From Trichoplusia ni (taxonomy: Eukaryota; Arthropoda; Insecta; Lepidoptera; Noctuidae), in assembly GCF_003590095.1 (NCBI RefSeq), contig NC_039497.1, positions 4,832,691 through 4,896,690 on the forward strand: a DNA stretch of 64,000 nucleotides, read 5' to 3'. The translations under genes were made by a program, and so were the position numbers. Below the pieces are notes generated by a model. The model was not told the origin of the DNA. It worked only from the letters and a program-made list of their open reading frames with translations, and did no database searches. Shown here in pieces: positions 12,501-24,387 of this stretch (position 1 is its first letter; every line of letters starts with the position of its first letter).

Positions 12501-13200
12501 TGGAGTGTTTTTGTGTATTTACCTAATGGGTGCATCGGAAAATGCCAACAATTATCAGTCCATTGAAGTCCCAGACTCAACTTGGATTTTCTCCACAGAA
12601 TATTATACTTAAAGGAATTTTCATATACCTCTAATCTCTTTTAACGAATTAAACCTCTTTCCACTTCCCCCGCGTATCTCCTGCCCCCGTACCACGCGCT
12701 GGCGGTATTTGGTCGTGGTGTTAGTGCGGCCGCCTCTGCCGGTGCTGTTAATTACACAAGTTTCAGTGGGAAACTGTGGGCACGCCTTCAGGGAAATGGG
12801 ACACCGCTGAAACTTTTACACATTATACGTAACTACCAAAATGACAACAGAGGAGCCCGCCTCGTTGTACATGCTCAGGAATCTATCTTAATTACTGTAA
12901 AGAGGTTTCACTTGAATACTTTGCTAGATGAAAAAATTTAAGGAAACATTTTAACCAATAAATATAACCAATCACAGCTCAGGAAATTACTTGGATATTG
13001 AAAATTACACGGCATAATATTTCGTATTATAAAAAGTGTATTTATAAAAAAGATTACCCCTATAGTCAGCAGACATATTGATACTGACACAGCAGTAAGC
13101 AAAGAGTTACGAATCACATTTTTAGCAAAAAAAAATCATTAACAAAATGCACCTGATATTTTCCGCTCTAGTTTTTAAGCAAATAAGGCCAAGTGCTGAC
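9587..13200. other. Spacer, proximal non-coding part
   Basis: Single-copy sequence just inside the left breakpoint. No gene. It holds the first three TAGCAAC motifs (9974, 10448, 11047) and the CCGGTTC/GAACCGG palindrome at 10953-10969. A GC-richer patch at 12660-12760 has no interpretable frame. A plausible but unproven reading is distal regulatory DNA of the gene at 22-25 kb. Confidence 0.4.
10953..10969. promoter_or_regulatory. Perfect 17-bp palindrome containing two CCGGTT half-sites
   Basis: TCCGGTTCTGAACCGGA is perfectly symmetrical about T10961. Each half carries CCGGTT, the core of the Grainyhead consensus (AACCGGTT), placed as diverging half-sites. The palindrome is seen directly; the factor assignment is inference. 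Confidence 0.4.
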
Positions 13201-13741
13201 TCACAGATATTCGTTACTATCAAAAGTCAAGTTAGCAACAAGAATAGTTAGTTATAATAGTTTTTGTTCGTCATTTGTTCTTCTATCAATTGCTCAATAT
13301 GATTGATCGCACAACGGAACAATTAAACTCGGCCGGACGGCCCGCTGGTACCAACTGTCTTGTAATTATTATTTTATAATTAATCGAGTTTCATGAGTTG
13401 CGAAATATATTAAATTCAATCATGTATTCGATTTTTTGTTGTTCAAGGTTAAGTTTAACATAACTATTAACATTAAGTTGTCGTAAAATTATTTTAAATT
13501 ATCTATCTATTAATTGCTTGCAACACTACTTTACATTATAATCAAACTCTTTTGTCTATTCGCATAAAATACGATTTTAATTTGAAAATGGAGTTTAAAA
13601 TAAAACTTAAACAGGCACTCGGTATTCAAATATTTAATTTGAAATATCACCCCATTGCATAGCAATCTCGCTTGGTAACAAGAATGACAATCGTTATTAT
13701 TACACATTTCGAAATTCGAATGAAACTCCCTTTCGGAATCA

Positions 13742-13757
13742 ATCGGCATAGCAACAC
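13742..13757 (+). repeat. 16-bp direct repeat, copy 1
   Basis: ATCGGCATAGCAACAC, identical to 14897-14912. GCGATAG follows a few bases downstream (within 13758-13770). Confidence 0.8.
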
Positions 13758-14896
13758 GATGCGATAGCTTTATTATTAATAAAACATTTTTTATTATTAG
13801 TGTTGTTACAGTCAGCTGCCACTTGCCTGGCTGCCGGTACTGGCACCCTAGGGTTGTCACCCGAGTATTGTGACCTTGCCAACCATCCTTGGCAACGGTA
13901 TAATACCTCGTTACGAACCGTGCACAGTTAATGATGCTTAATGCTTCGTTGAGTTAGGAAAATTACTGGATTAATGTTGCTACAAGTACTTTGTTCGTTG
14001 CTATACGGTTTAAGCGTTACGCGTGTATCTGTTTTGTAAGGGAAACTTGGGGTCCGGACTGTTGAGAAAGGGGCTTAGTACGAACACTGTTGCCAACTAT
14101 TGAATAAGTAACAACGCATTTCACTCCGAAAATCGGTCGACCATGAAATATAATGTTCCCGTCATGCTCCTGATCCCTACAGCGAAAGTACTCCGAGCAG
14201 CACCGAGCTTGTAAGACAAACAGTTAAATAAAAAGAGATATTAAAATAAAAACATCTTTATAAAACCGTTAACTAATCCCAAGTCTATATTCCTCACAAT
14301 TTCAAGTATTTCATTCACTAAAGCTTTCGGTTCGAAACCAATTTCAAAGATTGAAATTGAAAGTCCGAATGTAATACTAAACCAAATTACCGCTTACCCG
14401 ATTTAATATTTTGTGCCAGGCTCCCCCTCCCCCTCGCGTGGTGCCCCCCCTACACCACCCCTCCCCCTGGTGTTGATTGAGGGGAGACGGGGGACAGATG
14501 CCTGTATTTTTTCACGCAACGTTTCAAACAAGATTGCTTTGAATATTTAAATTGTTGTAGTAAATGTCACGGGAGGTGATTCACTGATTTATTTACTTAA
14601 AGATTTTTATTTTACGGTCGATTTACGAATAATAATAATTGCAGTATTCTTTTTCATATTTATTTTACCTAATTTCAAATGTGAGCAATTTTAATAGAAA
14701 CCCAGTAGAGCCAGTACTGCTGACTGTGAACGCATTTCAAAAAGACTTAAACTCGTATGTGAATCGGTTCAGAAGTTTCCGAGATTAGCCTGAACAATAG
14801 AACAAAGAACAATAGTACCTCCTTTGACATTAAACGTTACAGACAGAGTTTTATGACAGTAGGGGCACTTAATGGTACCATTTCCATTAAGTTTAT

Positions 14897-14912
14897 ATCG
14901 GCATAGCAACAC
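14897..14912 (+). repeat. 16-bp direct repeat, copy 2
   Basis: Exact copy of 13742-13757, 1,155 bp away and in the same orientation. It is also followed by GCGATAG (near 14927-14933), at a longer spacing than in copy 1. The shared two-part arrangement argues against pure chance. Confidence 0.8.
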
Positions 14913-16700
14913 ATTAGTACCGCCACGCGATAGACGACGCGATTCGCTATTGACATTGAAATGCTCGGAGAAATGGTTTGTTTAACGGCTCTGATATAAT
15001 GACATGTATGGCCTTAGAGCGGCGGACTAGCTCGCCCCGTAGGTTGCACTATTGTTCTGCGTTTCCGCTACGAAATAAACTACTCGTAGCTAAAGTACGG
15101 CTTTTGGTTTAAGCTATTTTACTTTCATGTGCCACGATTATTCGTAAGTTATTTTCCGATTTAAATTTGATACACACTGCCTAAACTGTCTGAAAATATC
15201 ATTAGTCCACGCTATTACGCACTGAATCACAAACCGTTATATTTAGTTACTCAACTATTACCAAAATTACATGACGTTCGAGTTGCTATGCTAGTTGCTA
15301 CCTAAATTCGCGTGACTAGACCGTTTTTACAAAAATAATCCGCTCAATAGAAATGTGATATGTAGTCAGAGTCACGGTGCTTTTGAAAACTTTTTCTGTA
15401 TAATTGCTTTAAGATTAATGACAAATTTGAATTGTGCACAAACATCTGACTCGAAGAATAGAACAGCTTGATGATCGATCAGCTCAAGGTGCGATCACAA
15501 CAATCCCCCGAACGTTTCAATACACGCATACAGTGTCATTATTACTACAAATGTGCAAATATTGTTACACCTTTACCCCTACCGCGGCAACTCGCACGGC
15601 GGTCCGCCGCTACAGTGGTAGGGGTCGCCTAGCAACCGCTACCGTTCTATGACAATTAAAACAGTTCGCCTGTTTTTTGTTTGTCACTCGTGCGTGACTC
15701 GAATTGCTTTGTGATAATCGCGAACGATTTGAATCGAGATACTTACCGTTTTGATCGCTCTGTGTATTGTTGTTGTTTGCCCTGGTTCTTTGTGTTCGAA
15801 GTTTAAATTTAAATTTTATACAAGAACGGAGTTAATGGTTCTTTGTGTGTGTTGCCAGTTCATTTATTACTTTTTTCACATTTATTTTATTAAATGCTGT
15901 TTCGAGAAAATTATTACGTTTTGTTATTATATCATTATGTTCGAATCTACCGTTTTTTTTCTGCTTATTTGTATAATTGGTAATTTCAAAATATGTGACT
16001 TGATAACTATACCTACCTACTTTAAAGAAACGTAGAGTTGATAAATATATAAGGAATGTGAGACGTAAGTGGGATGTGTATGACTCGCAACAGATAATAA
16101 TGTCAATCTGAATTGTATTTCAAGATAAAAATTATATGTATCAACATATTTTAGTTCATTCGTCACCGGAAGATCCGCCTAAGATATGAACGTTTCTGAA
16201 AAGTAGCATCTTTCAGAAGTAGGCCGGATGATGACATTAGAATCTGAAATAAGTATGTAGGTTATATAAAGGTACCTGATAAGAATATCTAAACGTAAAA
16301 GTATCTAAACTACATATTCATACTTATTGTTCTTTTATTTTGTTGTTTCTTAAACCAGAGACTCAGAACTCTACAAATCCCTAATGTAATAAAACCACTA
16401 CATCTAGAAGCATCCATGTTCTCACACAATCACGGCTACCGTCCCATTACGCCCCATACCTAACACCAAAATGGAATACGATATAAGTGTAGCCATAATT
16501 ATAAATCGCTTAACTCCCAAAGTGTAATGGCCGCGCAGGATACAATTTGAGCCGTAAATCATATGAAATAACCGAAAATGTTAGTAATTTGGTGTTTACA
16601 CTACGTGTGGGGTTCGTACGGGGCGAGCAAGGGATGTTTTTGTTATCAAGGCAACGTGATTTAAAAATAAACTTGGTTTGTATTTAAATTGAATCGAGAT

Positions 16701-19700
16701 TGGGTTGGAATTATTGTGTCCAAATAAAGAGCAGACCTTTTTGCTGACACTTTTATCTTCATAACAATCTAGTTTTGTAACAAGTTTTCTAAATATAGAT
16801 ATCGATTTTGGTACATCATGCCTTGTAAGTAAAAAAGTATTAGGTACGACTCGTCTTTTATTAAACTTTGAAAGACGCGATGGAAACAAATTACATTAAG
16901 ATTTAAATGAAAAGCTGAATCATTTGTTTTCCGTTAACAACAGCAATCATTGCACCCTTGAAAAAGAGTTCGGAGCTAAACATTTTCTAAATAAAACGAA
17001 TCAATAAGCAGTTTTACGAGTCACTCCGGGGCGAGAGGGTCGACTTATTGCCGACATAATCGTTTTCACCCCTTCCGTGTCGGTGCGCAATTCATTGGCA
17101 ACTTTGTAGTTGCCGATGCTCAACAGAATTGCTTTCTGATTGCTTTTCAGACCAAAAATGAAACTTTATTGGATAGAAGTTGATTTATTTTTAAACAAGT
17201 ACATGCCCTTCGTGAATTGAATTGGCTTTCTACCGTTAGAGCCGTAGAAATTATGTCAAAGCGATGTTTCAAATAACTAAATTTATTGTCTAACTTTTCT
17301 ACGAGTATGTAAGTGACATTAGTAGAATTTACATAAATATCTATAATTAAAGTTGCTCAAGTGACATTTTCATACGTTCTATACCCTTCCTTGGTATTAA
17401 GTAAAATCAATGTCATGTGACGTAGCGATTTATTTTTGGCAGAACAAATACAATTAGCTGGTTAAGCTAATGACAAACATTGTGTTATCTTGGGTAAAGT
17501 GTTTTGTTCACTTTTATTCCTGTTTGTTCTGACTTAATATCTTTACCATGTTAAGTCATATTACACAATCCGACACAATCTATTCCTTCCTTATTATTTT
17601 TGTCTGTGAAAATAATTTCTTTATCAAAGCATTTAGCTTCCTCGTAATTTTGTTCATAACTTAGCGCGTCTTTTTCAACGATATACCAGAGTTATGGTTT
17701 CCCATTATACTTATACTTACTTAAATTAAATCGTCAGTTGTTGAGAGTCCTTCACTTCCCCATCCCACTTCGCCCAATTTCTTCACCAGCGTCAAATACA
17801 TTTAGAACTTGAATTGCCACCAATGCCTATTTAAGCTCTTACAGCCGGACACTGCCATTGTGGAAGCTCATCCGTTATCAGAATTACTTTATATGTTAAT
17901 ATAATGTATGTAACTAATTTGTATCTAGATAGTTCTGTTTTATCATCATCGTCATTACTTGTAATATCTTAATTACCGAATACTATGTCACGGAGTGCCA
18001 TAATGAACCCTGATAAGTTAACTGCATGATAACCTATATTTGCTTAACTTTTATCTAATTATCTAGTATTTGAATTTAATTCTTTTTTCTTTGAAATTGA
18101 AATTTCGATTGTTATTTCTTCGTTTGTCAGAACTTTTCTTACTTTAATAGCTATAACTGTTGTATAATAAATTGATCATTATGTTTCGTTATTTCATTCA
18201 CATAAATCGTTATTTTCTTTTAATTAATTAAGTGTGTTTATGATCAGCATAAAATTTTAATAGCTTAAAGGTGTAAAAATGAAAATGAGTCATCAAGCAT
18301 AACCTGCATTACTCTTGCATCTTCGCCTTACAATAAAGGGTTTAGTGTCTTTAATTAAGTAATTGAAGTGAAAAAGCAACACTCGGTTATTGTTACTTTT
18401 ATTAACTTAACAAGGAAAATTAATTGGAGAAATAAAAATGCAAAAATCTTATACAACGCTTTATTTCAAGTTTTTTAGCTTCAACAAAAAGATCTTTGAT
18501 AATTTTAACAATTGTTGTATAATCCTTCTTTTGATATAAAGTACATCCAGTTTAAGTTGCCAAACCAGACCTGTTGGAAATATTGAAGTAAAAAATGACA
18601 ATACATGGACAAGATATTAATAGAAATCGATAATTCACGTCAGCTTATGATGCTTATCTTAATAATACAATATTGGTGTTTAGATAGATGTAAAAGCCGA
18701 CAAGGCCAACAGCACAAAAACAGTGTGTAGGTAGATACAGCGTGTTACAATATGCACGTGGCTAGGAGAGACATAAACAGAAACATATTAAAATTGCTAA
18801 TGAATCGTTGCCTAAACTTGGCATGGAGTATGCACGAGCGTTGAATACTGATTACAGCAAATATTGGTTCTATAAATCACTTAAAACCCGGCCAAATGAA
18901 AATGTTGTTGATGCCAAGCAATTTATTTACAAACTCGCTTCCCCAACAGCGGTCGTGTTATAGCAACGTTCGAGCAACGCTTGCTATGTTGTGAATACAA
19001 AGAAATAATTTATTGAGATTTTGTAATATTATGCGAATAATGATTCTGTTTCGTAGCTGCTAGAGAGAGACGAGCAGACAAGGATAGTCTAATAGGAACA
19101 GGTTGGGACGTGTTACAAGTAAAGTGCGTTTAGGTCGCATTGTCCCCTTTGTTAAGGGATTGTAAGAATAAGAAGGGACTAAGGGATGTATTGTGTGGCG
19201 GACGGGAATCTTCAGCGACAGGTTGGGCGCCCTTTTAATTTCCGTTGGGTTTTATTTAATCTTCCTTATAAGGCCGAGTTTTCCCTTCATCTTTTTTCTA
19301 AGACATTATTTATTTTTTCTTTCGATAGATGTTATTGTTAGTTTAGGAAATGTAGGTGAGGATTTCAAATAGCTTGGGGAGGCAAGTTAATAATAAAAAT
19401 CCATTTTTAGTCATGAATGCAATGTTTTGATTAAACAGTTAAAAATCCATTGTTGAAATGTTAAACGAGTTAAAACATGCTCAATGAAATGAAACTTCTC
19501 AATGAAAGGAAACGAAACTTCAATAAACGAAATAAATGAGTGCTGCTGAGCGGAGCAGGCACTTGAGATCTATCTAGAATAAATATCAATTTAAGTGATT
19601 ACATCGACGGCCCTGAGCAGCGCGAGCCAGACAAACTAATCACCAACATATTATATATAAACACGAGTTTATTCACGAAACTATCGATATGCAATGAAAC

Positions 19701-22020
19701 TGTACACAATGTTAATAATCACGTTTGTTAAACAATTACATCATTGTCGTTAATAAAACAAAGATACTCGCCGGCGTCGGCTTTGTTCGGAGCGAGCCTC
19801 GCATTATCATTTACACACTTTTATGTGTTTTACGATAAACGCTTTAGGTACGGAACTCATGATAGCCGTTTCTTATTACCTGGACTCTTATGTATTACAT
19901 AACTATCGTAACACTTTGGAAGAACAAAGAACTTGATGTAATTGGTAATACTGAAAAAAAAACGGACACGAAGCCAAAACTAGAACATAAATTGGACGTA
20001 TTTATAAGGACGTTAAACACAATTTTTCGTGTCTTTTATTTACTTGTATTAACATATAGACATAAAATGCATACTTAACAGACGATCGAATTGCTTAATG
20101 AAGATCTAAACATAGAAACTGCAGAATGAGGTAGCCAAACGTGTTTGTAGCACAAACATAAACAGAAAAATCGACCCGTGAACTTTGATTAGATATGATT
20201 TGGCATTAACATTAAAAGCATAGAGCTGTAGTCACGAACAGGCTAGTGGCATGAGCGATTCGGCTCGCTTGTCAAACGTGACTCATGTTCGTCCAAGGCC
20301 GAAACGCCGGCCGGCAACGCTTGGCAACCAAACCAATTTTTTTCTCCATTTCTTTTTGTTCAATTGTTTTTGTGGCTTTCCAGTTATTATTATTTGAAAT
20401 CGTTCCGTTTTCTTCACTTACATTTCAAAGTAATTTTTTTGGTACGATGTCGATCTTTATTACTTTTGCAATTCATGGAGATGTTTTGCGCGATGACTGT
20501 TAGAAAGAAGTTTATCAATTTATGCAAAACATTAGTCGCGCGATAAGACACGCGATAATGAAGCCACAATCTTTATTGACATTAAACAACACTTTTCATG
20601 TAAACATTCTTACTAAGTACACGTAAACTTAGAAAAAAATCTGATGTCGAACAAACACACCCAGAATGGGATGCCTGACAGAGGTGAAAAGGAACGAGTA
20701 ATACTGAACCAAAGTTACCAAGTGAAGTTTAACGAGAGAAATTTCTAGTTGGCTGATGCAACATAATTTCTGAATTACCTACTTGATTGTTGACAAAGCT
20801 ATCGACTTCTTTTGAATTCATAAACCAAGGTTTACTTGGAGTTCAATACTAAAAAAACACATTCTCAGGAGTAGTTCTTTTTATTTCTAGCTTTTCCACG
20901 TTTCTTAGAGAAAGAAGATTTATTTTACATTTCTAAAAATTTTGGGTCTTTGCGTTAGTAAGCCAAGAGTTACTTTTTATAAAATTGCTGAATATCGATC
21001 AGGCATTGTTTAACTTTGGATAGCTTGTCACCTCGTCACGAAGTCATTTCTTTTTACACCTACCGCAATAACACTGATGCGGATTAAATCTTTTCTGGCA
21101 GAAGAGATTTTTTAAAGACCCGTTTTTGGGATTTTTGAACAGCCTTGTAGGTACGATGTCGATAAAGTTTTAGACAAGCCTTGTTTTAGTTCGGTTTTTT
21201 TGAAGCCGGTATCTGACTGCCAAGTTTTATTCGTTTTGGAAATTTGGATGGATTTATGTGTCTTTGGGAGTTGCCTTTTTTTCAGGAGTACCATTTTTTT
21301 CTCTTTTTAGTTGATTAGTTACCTATCTGTGGAGAAAAAAAGTGGAATTTTCTTTTTCTTCCACTTTGTCCCTATTTTGATCTGCTTTGATTTGTTCTGC
21401 TTTTCACAAGTGAGATTCTTAATTTTATTTCGCCTCAGAAATTATTTTATGGTTGGGAGGTTTGGTGTAAATAGTTAAAGATGTTTTCTTTCCTATGACT
21501 CTTATGTCACACGACTTCGGCATTATATTTTACATGAATGTCTCTGCAGTGGCTATCTACTGCAGAAAATTATCTTATCGCTACCAAATGAAATCGATTT
21601 ATTGGTTATCGTCATCGTACGACAAATTTTAAAAAGTTCACACAACATTTTAAATATCCAGGGTACAGAAATCTGTTTCTAATTTTCTCACGACTTACCT
21701 AATTACAATACATTTTTACATCTAGGTATAAACAATACACAAAGCTTCACAATAAAAAACAATGAAAGCCGCTTATCAGTTTAAAGTCTTTATCTTAATG
21801 ATACAGAAGAACATGGCTAGACTGGCCGATTACACTGCAGATAGATAATGATTTTCATCATCTACTCTAGAAAGATAATTTTTCAATGTTCCTAACAAAT
21901 TTAGAGTTCTAGCAATTTCTTAACATTACTAGAACAACGAACAAAGACATTTATGCTAGCGACATGAGAAAATAAAGAAACACACGAGAATCTAAGCAAA
22001 AAACACTTTGTAATGCGCTA
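16701..22020. other. Spacer, gene-proximal non-coding part
   Basis: About 5.3 kb upstream of the gene without coding features. One TAGCAAC lies at 18961 and a perfect TATCGATA (DRE-type octamer in Drosophila) at 19682-19689. GGCAACC- and GCCGGCCGGC-containing DNA occurs at about 20305-20330. No repeat family recognised. Confidence 0.4.
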
Positions 22021-22200
22021 GAACTGAAGCTGCCCACCGGTGGGATGCGAACAAAGAAGCCGGCCGGCTTGTACCCGGAGCCGGCACGGAGCGGCGTGGA
22101 GACGACCTGCGTCTACCGAGGCCGGGCGAAACTGGCGCGCGGGGCCCCCTCTGCGGCCCGCGGAGAGTCCCCCCGCACCCCCGCCGCGGCCTTCTATATA
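22021..22200 (+). promoter_or_regulatory. GC-rich proximal promoter of the scylla/charybde homologue
   Basis: A sharp change from AT-rich to strongly GC-rich sequence directly upstream of the TATA box. It contains two perfect palindromes: CCCACCGGTGGG (22033-22044) and AAGCCGGCCGGCTT (22058-22071). RCGTG cores, the minimal hypoxia-response element bound by HIF/Sima, occur at 22094-22098 and 22205-22209 (both GCGTG). Drosophila scylla and charybde are reported HIF targets, so these are candidate control sites, but a 5-bp core occurs often by chance. Confidence 0.6.
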
Positions 22201-22201
22201 A
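22195..22201 (+). promoter_or_regulatory. TATA box
   Basis: TATATAA sits 31 bp upstream of an arthropod-type initiator context CCAGTC whose A is 22226. Spacing and initiator both fit a focused TATA promoter, as expected for a stress-inducible gene. The start at 22226 is inferred. Confidence 0.75.
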
Positions 22202-22225
22202 TGTGCGTGAGGCCAGAAACTCGCC

Positions 22226-22525
22226 AGTCCGTCACAGAGAGCGACAGGGTTGGGTGGGTCGAATAGTGAGCCGGGGGCGAGTGACGAAGCCCTATGGTTA
22301 CGAGATCAGATCTGATGCGGTCGTGAGCTTCGGACATTTTATCAATTTCCCATCGATCTCTACACGATTACTAGTCGCCGGTGGTGTGGAGCCGGTTCGT
22401 TCAGTGCGCATTCGCAGTACAAAAGAGACTTGTGATATTTTTCTAGTAATATTAAGTTCCGCAGCGGAACACTTTAATTTTTTGTCGTTTTAAAAGTGTA
22501 CAATATAAGTAAAAATTTGGAAAAC
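22226..22525 (+). other. 5'UTR of the scylla/charybde homologue
   Basis: About 300 nt between the inferred transcription start and the ATG, apparently unspliced. It contains a short upstream frame, 22294-22326 (ATG to TGA, ten codons, with a second in-frame ATG at 22315). Translation of such a frame could dampen or condition the main start. The last in-frame stop before the main ATG is TAA at 22475-22477. Confidence 0.6.
22294..22326 (+). CDS. Upstream ORF in the 5'UTR (10 codons)
   Basis: ATG at 22294 and TGA at 22324-22326 encode MVTRSDLMRS. It ends about 200 nt before the main ATG, far enough for reinitiation. Possible translational control is inference; the peptide itself has no recognisable function. 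Confidence 0.35.
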   Translation: MVTRSDLMRS

Positions 22526-23600
22526 ATGGAGATCCTGCCGGTCACGAATCAGTTTGTCGGATTCAATAGCGAAAAAGGTGAGTTGACTTTCTATTTGGAG
22601 TGGAGAGGCGAGGGAGGGAAGTGGCTTTCTAACCGGCTCACGGTTGTTGCTATGCGGCGCGCGCACTGCGCTCAGCCGCCCGTCACTCTAGATGACGATC
22701 ATACTTAGTTTTGTGCATCACTTGTGGCCAGTAGAGGCCGGTGAAGTAACTCTGGCCGGCCCAGCTGTTCTCGCTTGTTGTGCACCGGCCCGGGGCCCAA
22801 ACGTCAGTGTCAGCTGACGTGTCAGCTGTTCCGCTGCGCCGCGCTCCTCGCCCTTGGTGCGCACTAGCTCCATATACATTACATTAACTTTATATAAAGC
22901 AGTTTTAACCTCCATTACGATTCATATTTAACTTCACTCATAGTTGGAAAAAGGAGGTACTCTTATTAGAAAAATAATGACTAACTTTGCGATTGTTAGG
23001 ATTTCAAAGTTAAATGAATTACTCGAATCTAAGCATTGTTTTCTTTTGTTATAGCTTGGAATGGGCCAACTTGGCGGGAAGCACCGGTGCCGGTTCCGAC
23101 GGAAGCGGCGCTGGCTCAGAGGCTCGAGAGAGAACTTCGAGCGGCGAAAGGAGCCAGCGAGCTAGCCACGGCTGAGGTGCTGGTGCCGGCCGAGCTGCTG
23201 GCGCGAGCCTCGCGGCAGACGCTGGCGCTGGCGGAGGGCGAGCCCTGCGGCTCCCGGGGGGCCGCCGTCATAGTGGACGTCGCGGGCAGAAGATTAGCAG
23301 CTTTCAAAATAGACCCCAACACGTTAACTACGCACGAAATACATCTTCACCTGGAACATGACGCGACGAACTGGACCAGCCTGTTGCCGCAATTCTTAAA
23401 GTAAGTTGAGCTCTCTTATCGCTCTTCGACGAAGCAAACGTTTCATTAGTGGACTTGCGTCAGCCTAGCAACCACTCGGCCGAGCGGTACTAACGGCAGC
23501 TCTCTATTGTTACAGAAACTTAACGCGAGGCGGCACCATCATCATCAGCCCCCAGTTCACGATAGAAAAGAAGAAATTGTTCAGGAGCCAGGCAGAGTGA
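22526..23600 (+). CDS. Scylla/Charybde (REDD1/DDIT4, RTP801) family protein, three coding exons
   Basis: Exons are 22526-22577, 23055-23400 and 23516-23600. Introns are phase 1 and phase 2 with canonical borders: AAAG|GTGAGT to TTATAG|CT, and TTAAA|GTAAGT to TTACAG|AA. They splice to 160 codons plus TGA. The ATG has a strong context (AAAACATGG) and an in-frame TAA 49 nt upstream. Residues about 37-157 match the RTP801 C-terminal domain: VLVPAELL at 59-66, the hallmark EPCGSRGA at 80-87 (human DDIT4 has EPCGLRGA), W124 in the LxLxLexDxxnW stretch, and FTIEKKKLFRS at 147-157 (human FRVIKKKLYSS). Family members dampen TORC1 upstream of TSC1/2 under hypoxia, starvation and other stress; they are cytosolic and short-lived. 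The protein is short (human DDIT4 232 aa, fly proteins longer) because the Ser-rich N-terminus is reduced to about 36 residues. Exon 2 is much more GC-rich than its surroundings. Whether it is orthologous to scyl or chrb cannot be decided here, so no symbol is given. Confidence 0.93.
22578..23054 (+). other. Intron 1 of the scylla/charybde homologue
   Basis: 477-bp phase 1 intron, GTGAGT donor and a pyrimidine-rich TTTTCTTTTGTTATAG acceptor. It contains one GTTGCTA motif (22646-22652) and a CAGCTGACGTGTCAGCTG-like symmetrical stretch near 22810-22828. Open frames inside it on either strand are not gene-like. Confidence 0.85.
23401..23515 (+). other. Intron 2 of the scylla/charybde homologue
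   Basis: 115-bp phase 2 intron, GTAAGT donor, CTATTGTTACAG acceptor, with a CGGTACTAAC-type branchpoint candidate near 23486-23495. It includes CCTAGCAACC, another copy of the spacer-enriched TAGCAAC motif (23466-23472). Confidence 0.85.
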
Positions 23601-24334
23601 ACAGGCCTGTGATATGCGCGTGATGCGAGCGAGCCGACTGACAGCCCTCCTCGATGTCTACGTATCGTTATTTTAACAAATATCATATTATTATATATTA
23701 TATTAATTATTATATATTTTTAATAAGAGAAAAAAAGCACAGCGTGATATGTAACGTATAGTAGTAGTATAAGCGCGCGGAACAGCGCCGGTGTTGTCGC
23801 GGCGGCGCGCGGCGGCGGGCGGCCATCCCGCGCCTCCTCCCGGACGACGGTTGCTGTTGCCCACCGCTGCGCTCGCCTCCCCGCGCCGCTCGTACTTATG
23901 TTAATCATTGTATGATCATTGTTTGTATTTTGGATATTTTAATGAATGTGAGTGTTGGTGGTTGTTCGCGTGAGTGGCGTGGCGGCGTTCGTGCGCACCC
24001 CTGATCTCAGCCGCCGCCGCGCGTGTGATACTGATACCCTGAACGATATAGTCTTAGGTATTATTTTGTTTTGAGTTCGATTCTATTCTGAAGTTGCGTA
24101 GAGTTCGTATTTTCATGTATCGTAACTGTATTTATTAGAGGCGATCTCTGTAGAGGTCCGATATGTGTACGTTTTTCGTAATTGTACTAGTTTGTACATT
24201 TGTTTGTGATACTACTTTTGTAATGTATAAAATTTAAATGCGAGAAAAATATTACTTTTTATGAATGTGAAAACATGAATGCAGATTTATAAATATTAGA
24301 GATGTGTATCATAGAGTGGTGAGTAGGGATGTCT

Positions 24335-24387
24335 GGGGCCCGCGGGCGGGGGCGCAGGCCGCGCGCGCGCCCCCGCGCCCGGGCCCC
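24335..24387 (+). other. GC-rich stem-loop in the 3'UTR
   Basis: Arms 24335-24355 and 24367-24387 are complementary at 19 of 21 positions, almost all G-C pairs, with an 11-nt loop (AGGCCGCGCGC). An RNA stem of this kind would be extremely stable. It lies inside otherwise AT-rich 3'UTR sequence. Function is unknown. Confidence 0.7.

Larger units (their letters stand above)
13201..16700. other. Spacer segment dense in TAGCAAC motifs
   Basis: No coding potential seen. TAGCAAC or its complement GTTGCTA occurs at 13233, 13749, 13976, 13997, 14904, 15282, 15294 and 15630. TTGCCAA-CCATCC-TTGGCAA at 13874-13893 is a related inverted repeat. A C-rich tract lies at 14420-14467. The density suggests regulatory DNA rather than a gene; a short AT-rich frame at 15751-16035 is not gene-like. 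Confidence 0.4.

Noticed and set aside
23116..23322. 68-codon frame antisense to exon 2
   Set aside because: Shadow of the GC-rich RTP801 exon on the opposite strand; no independent support.
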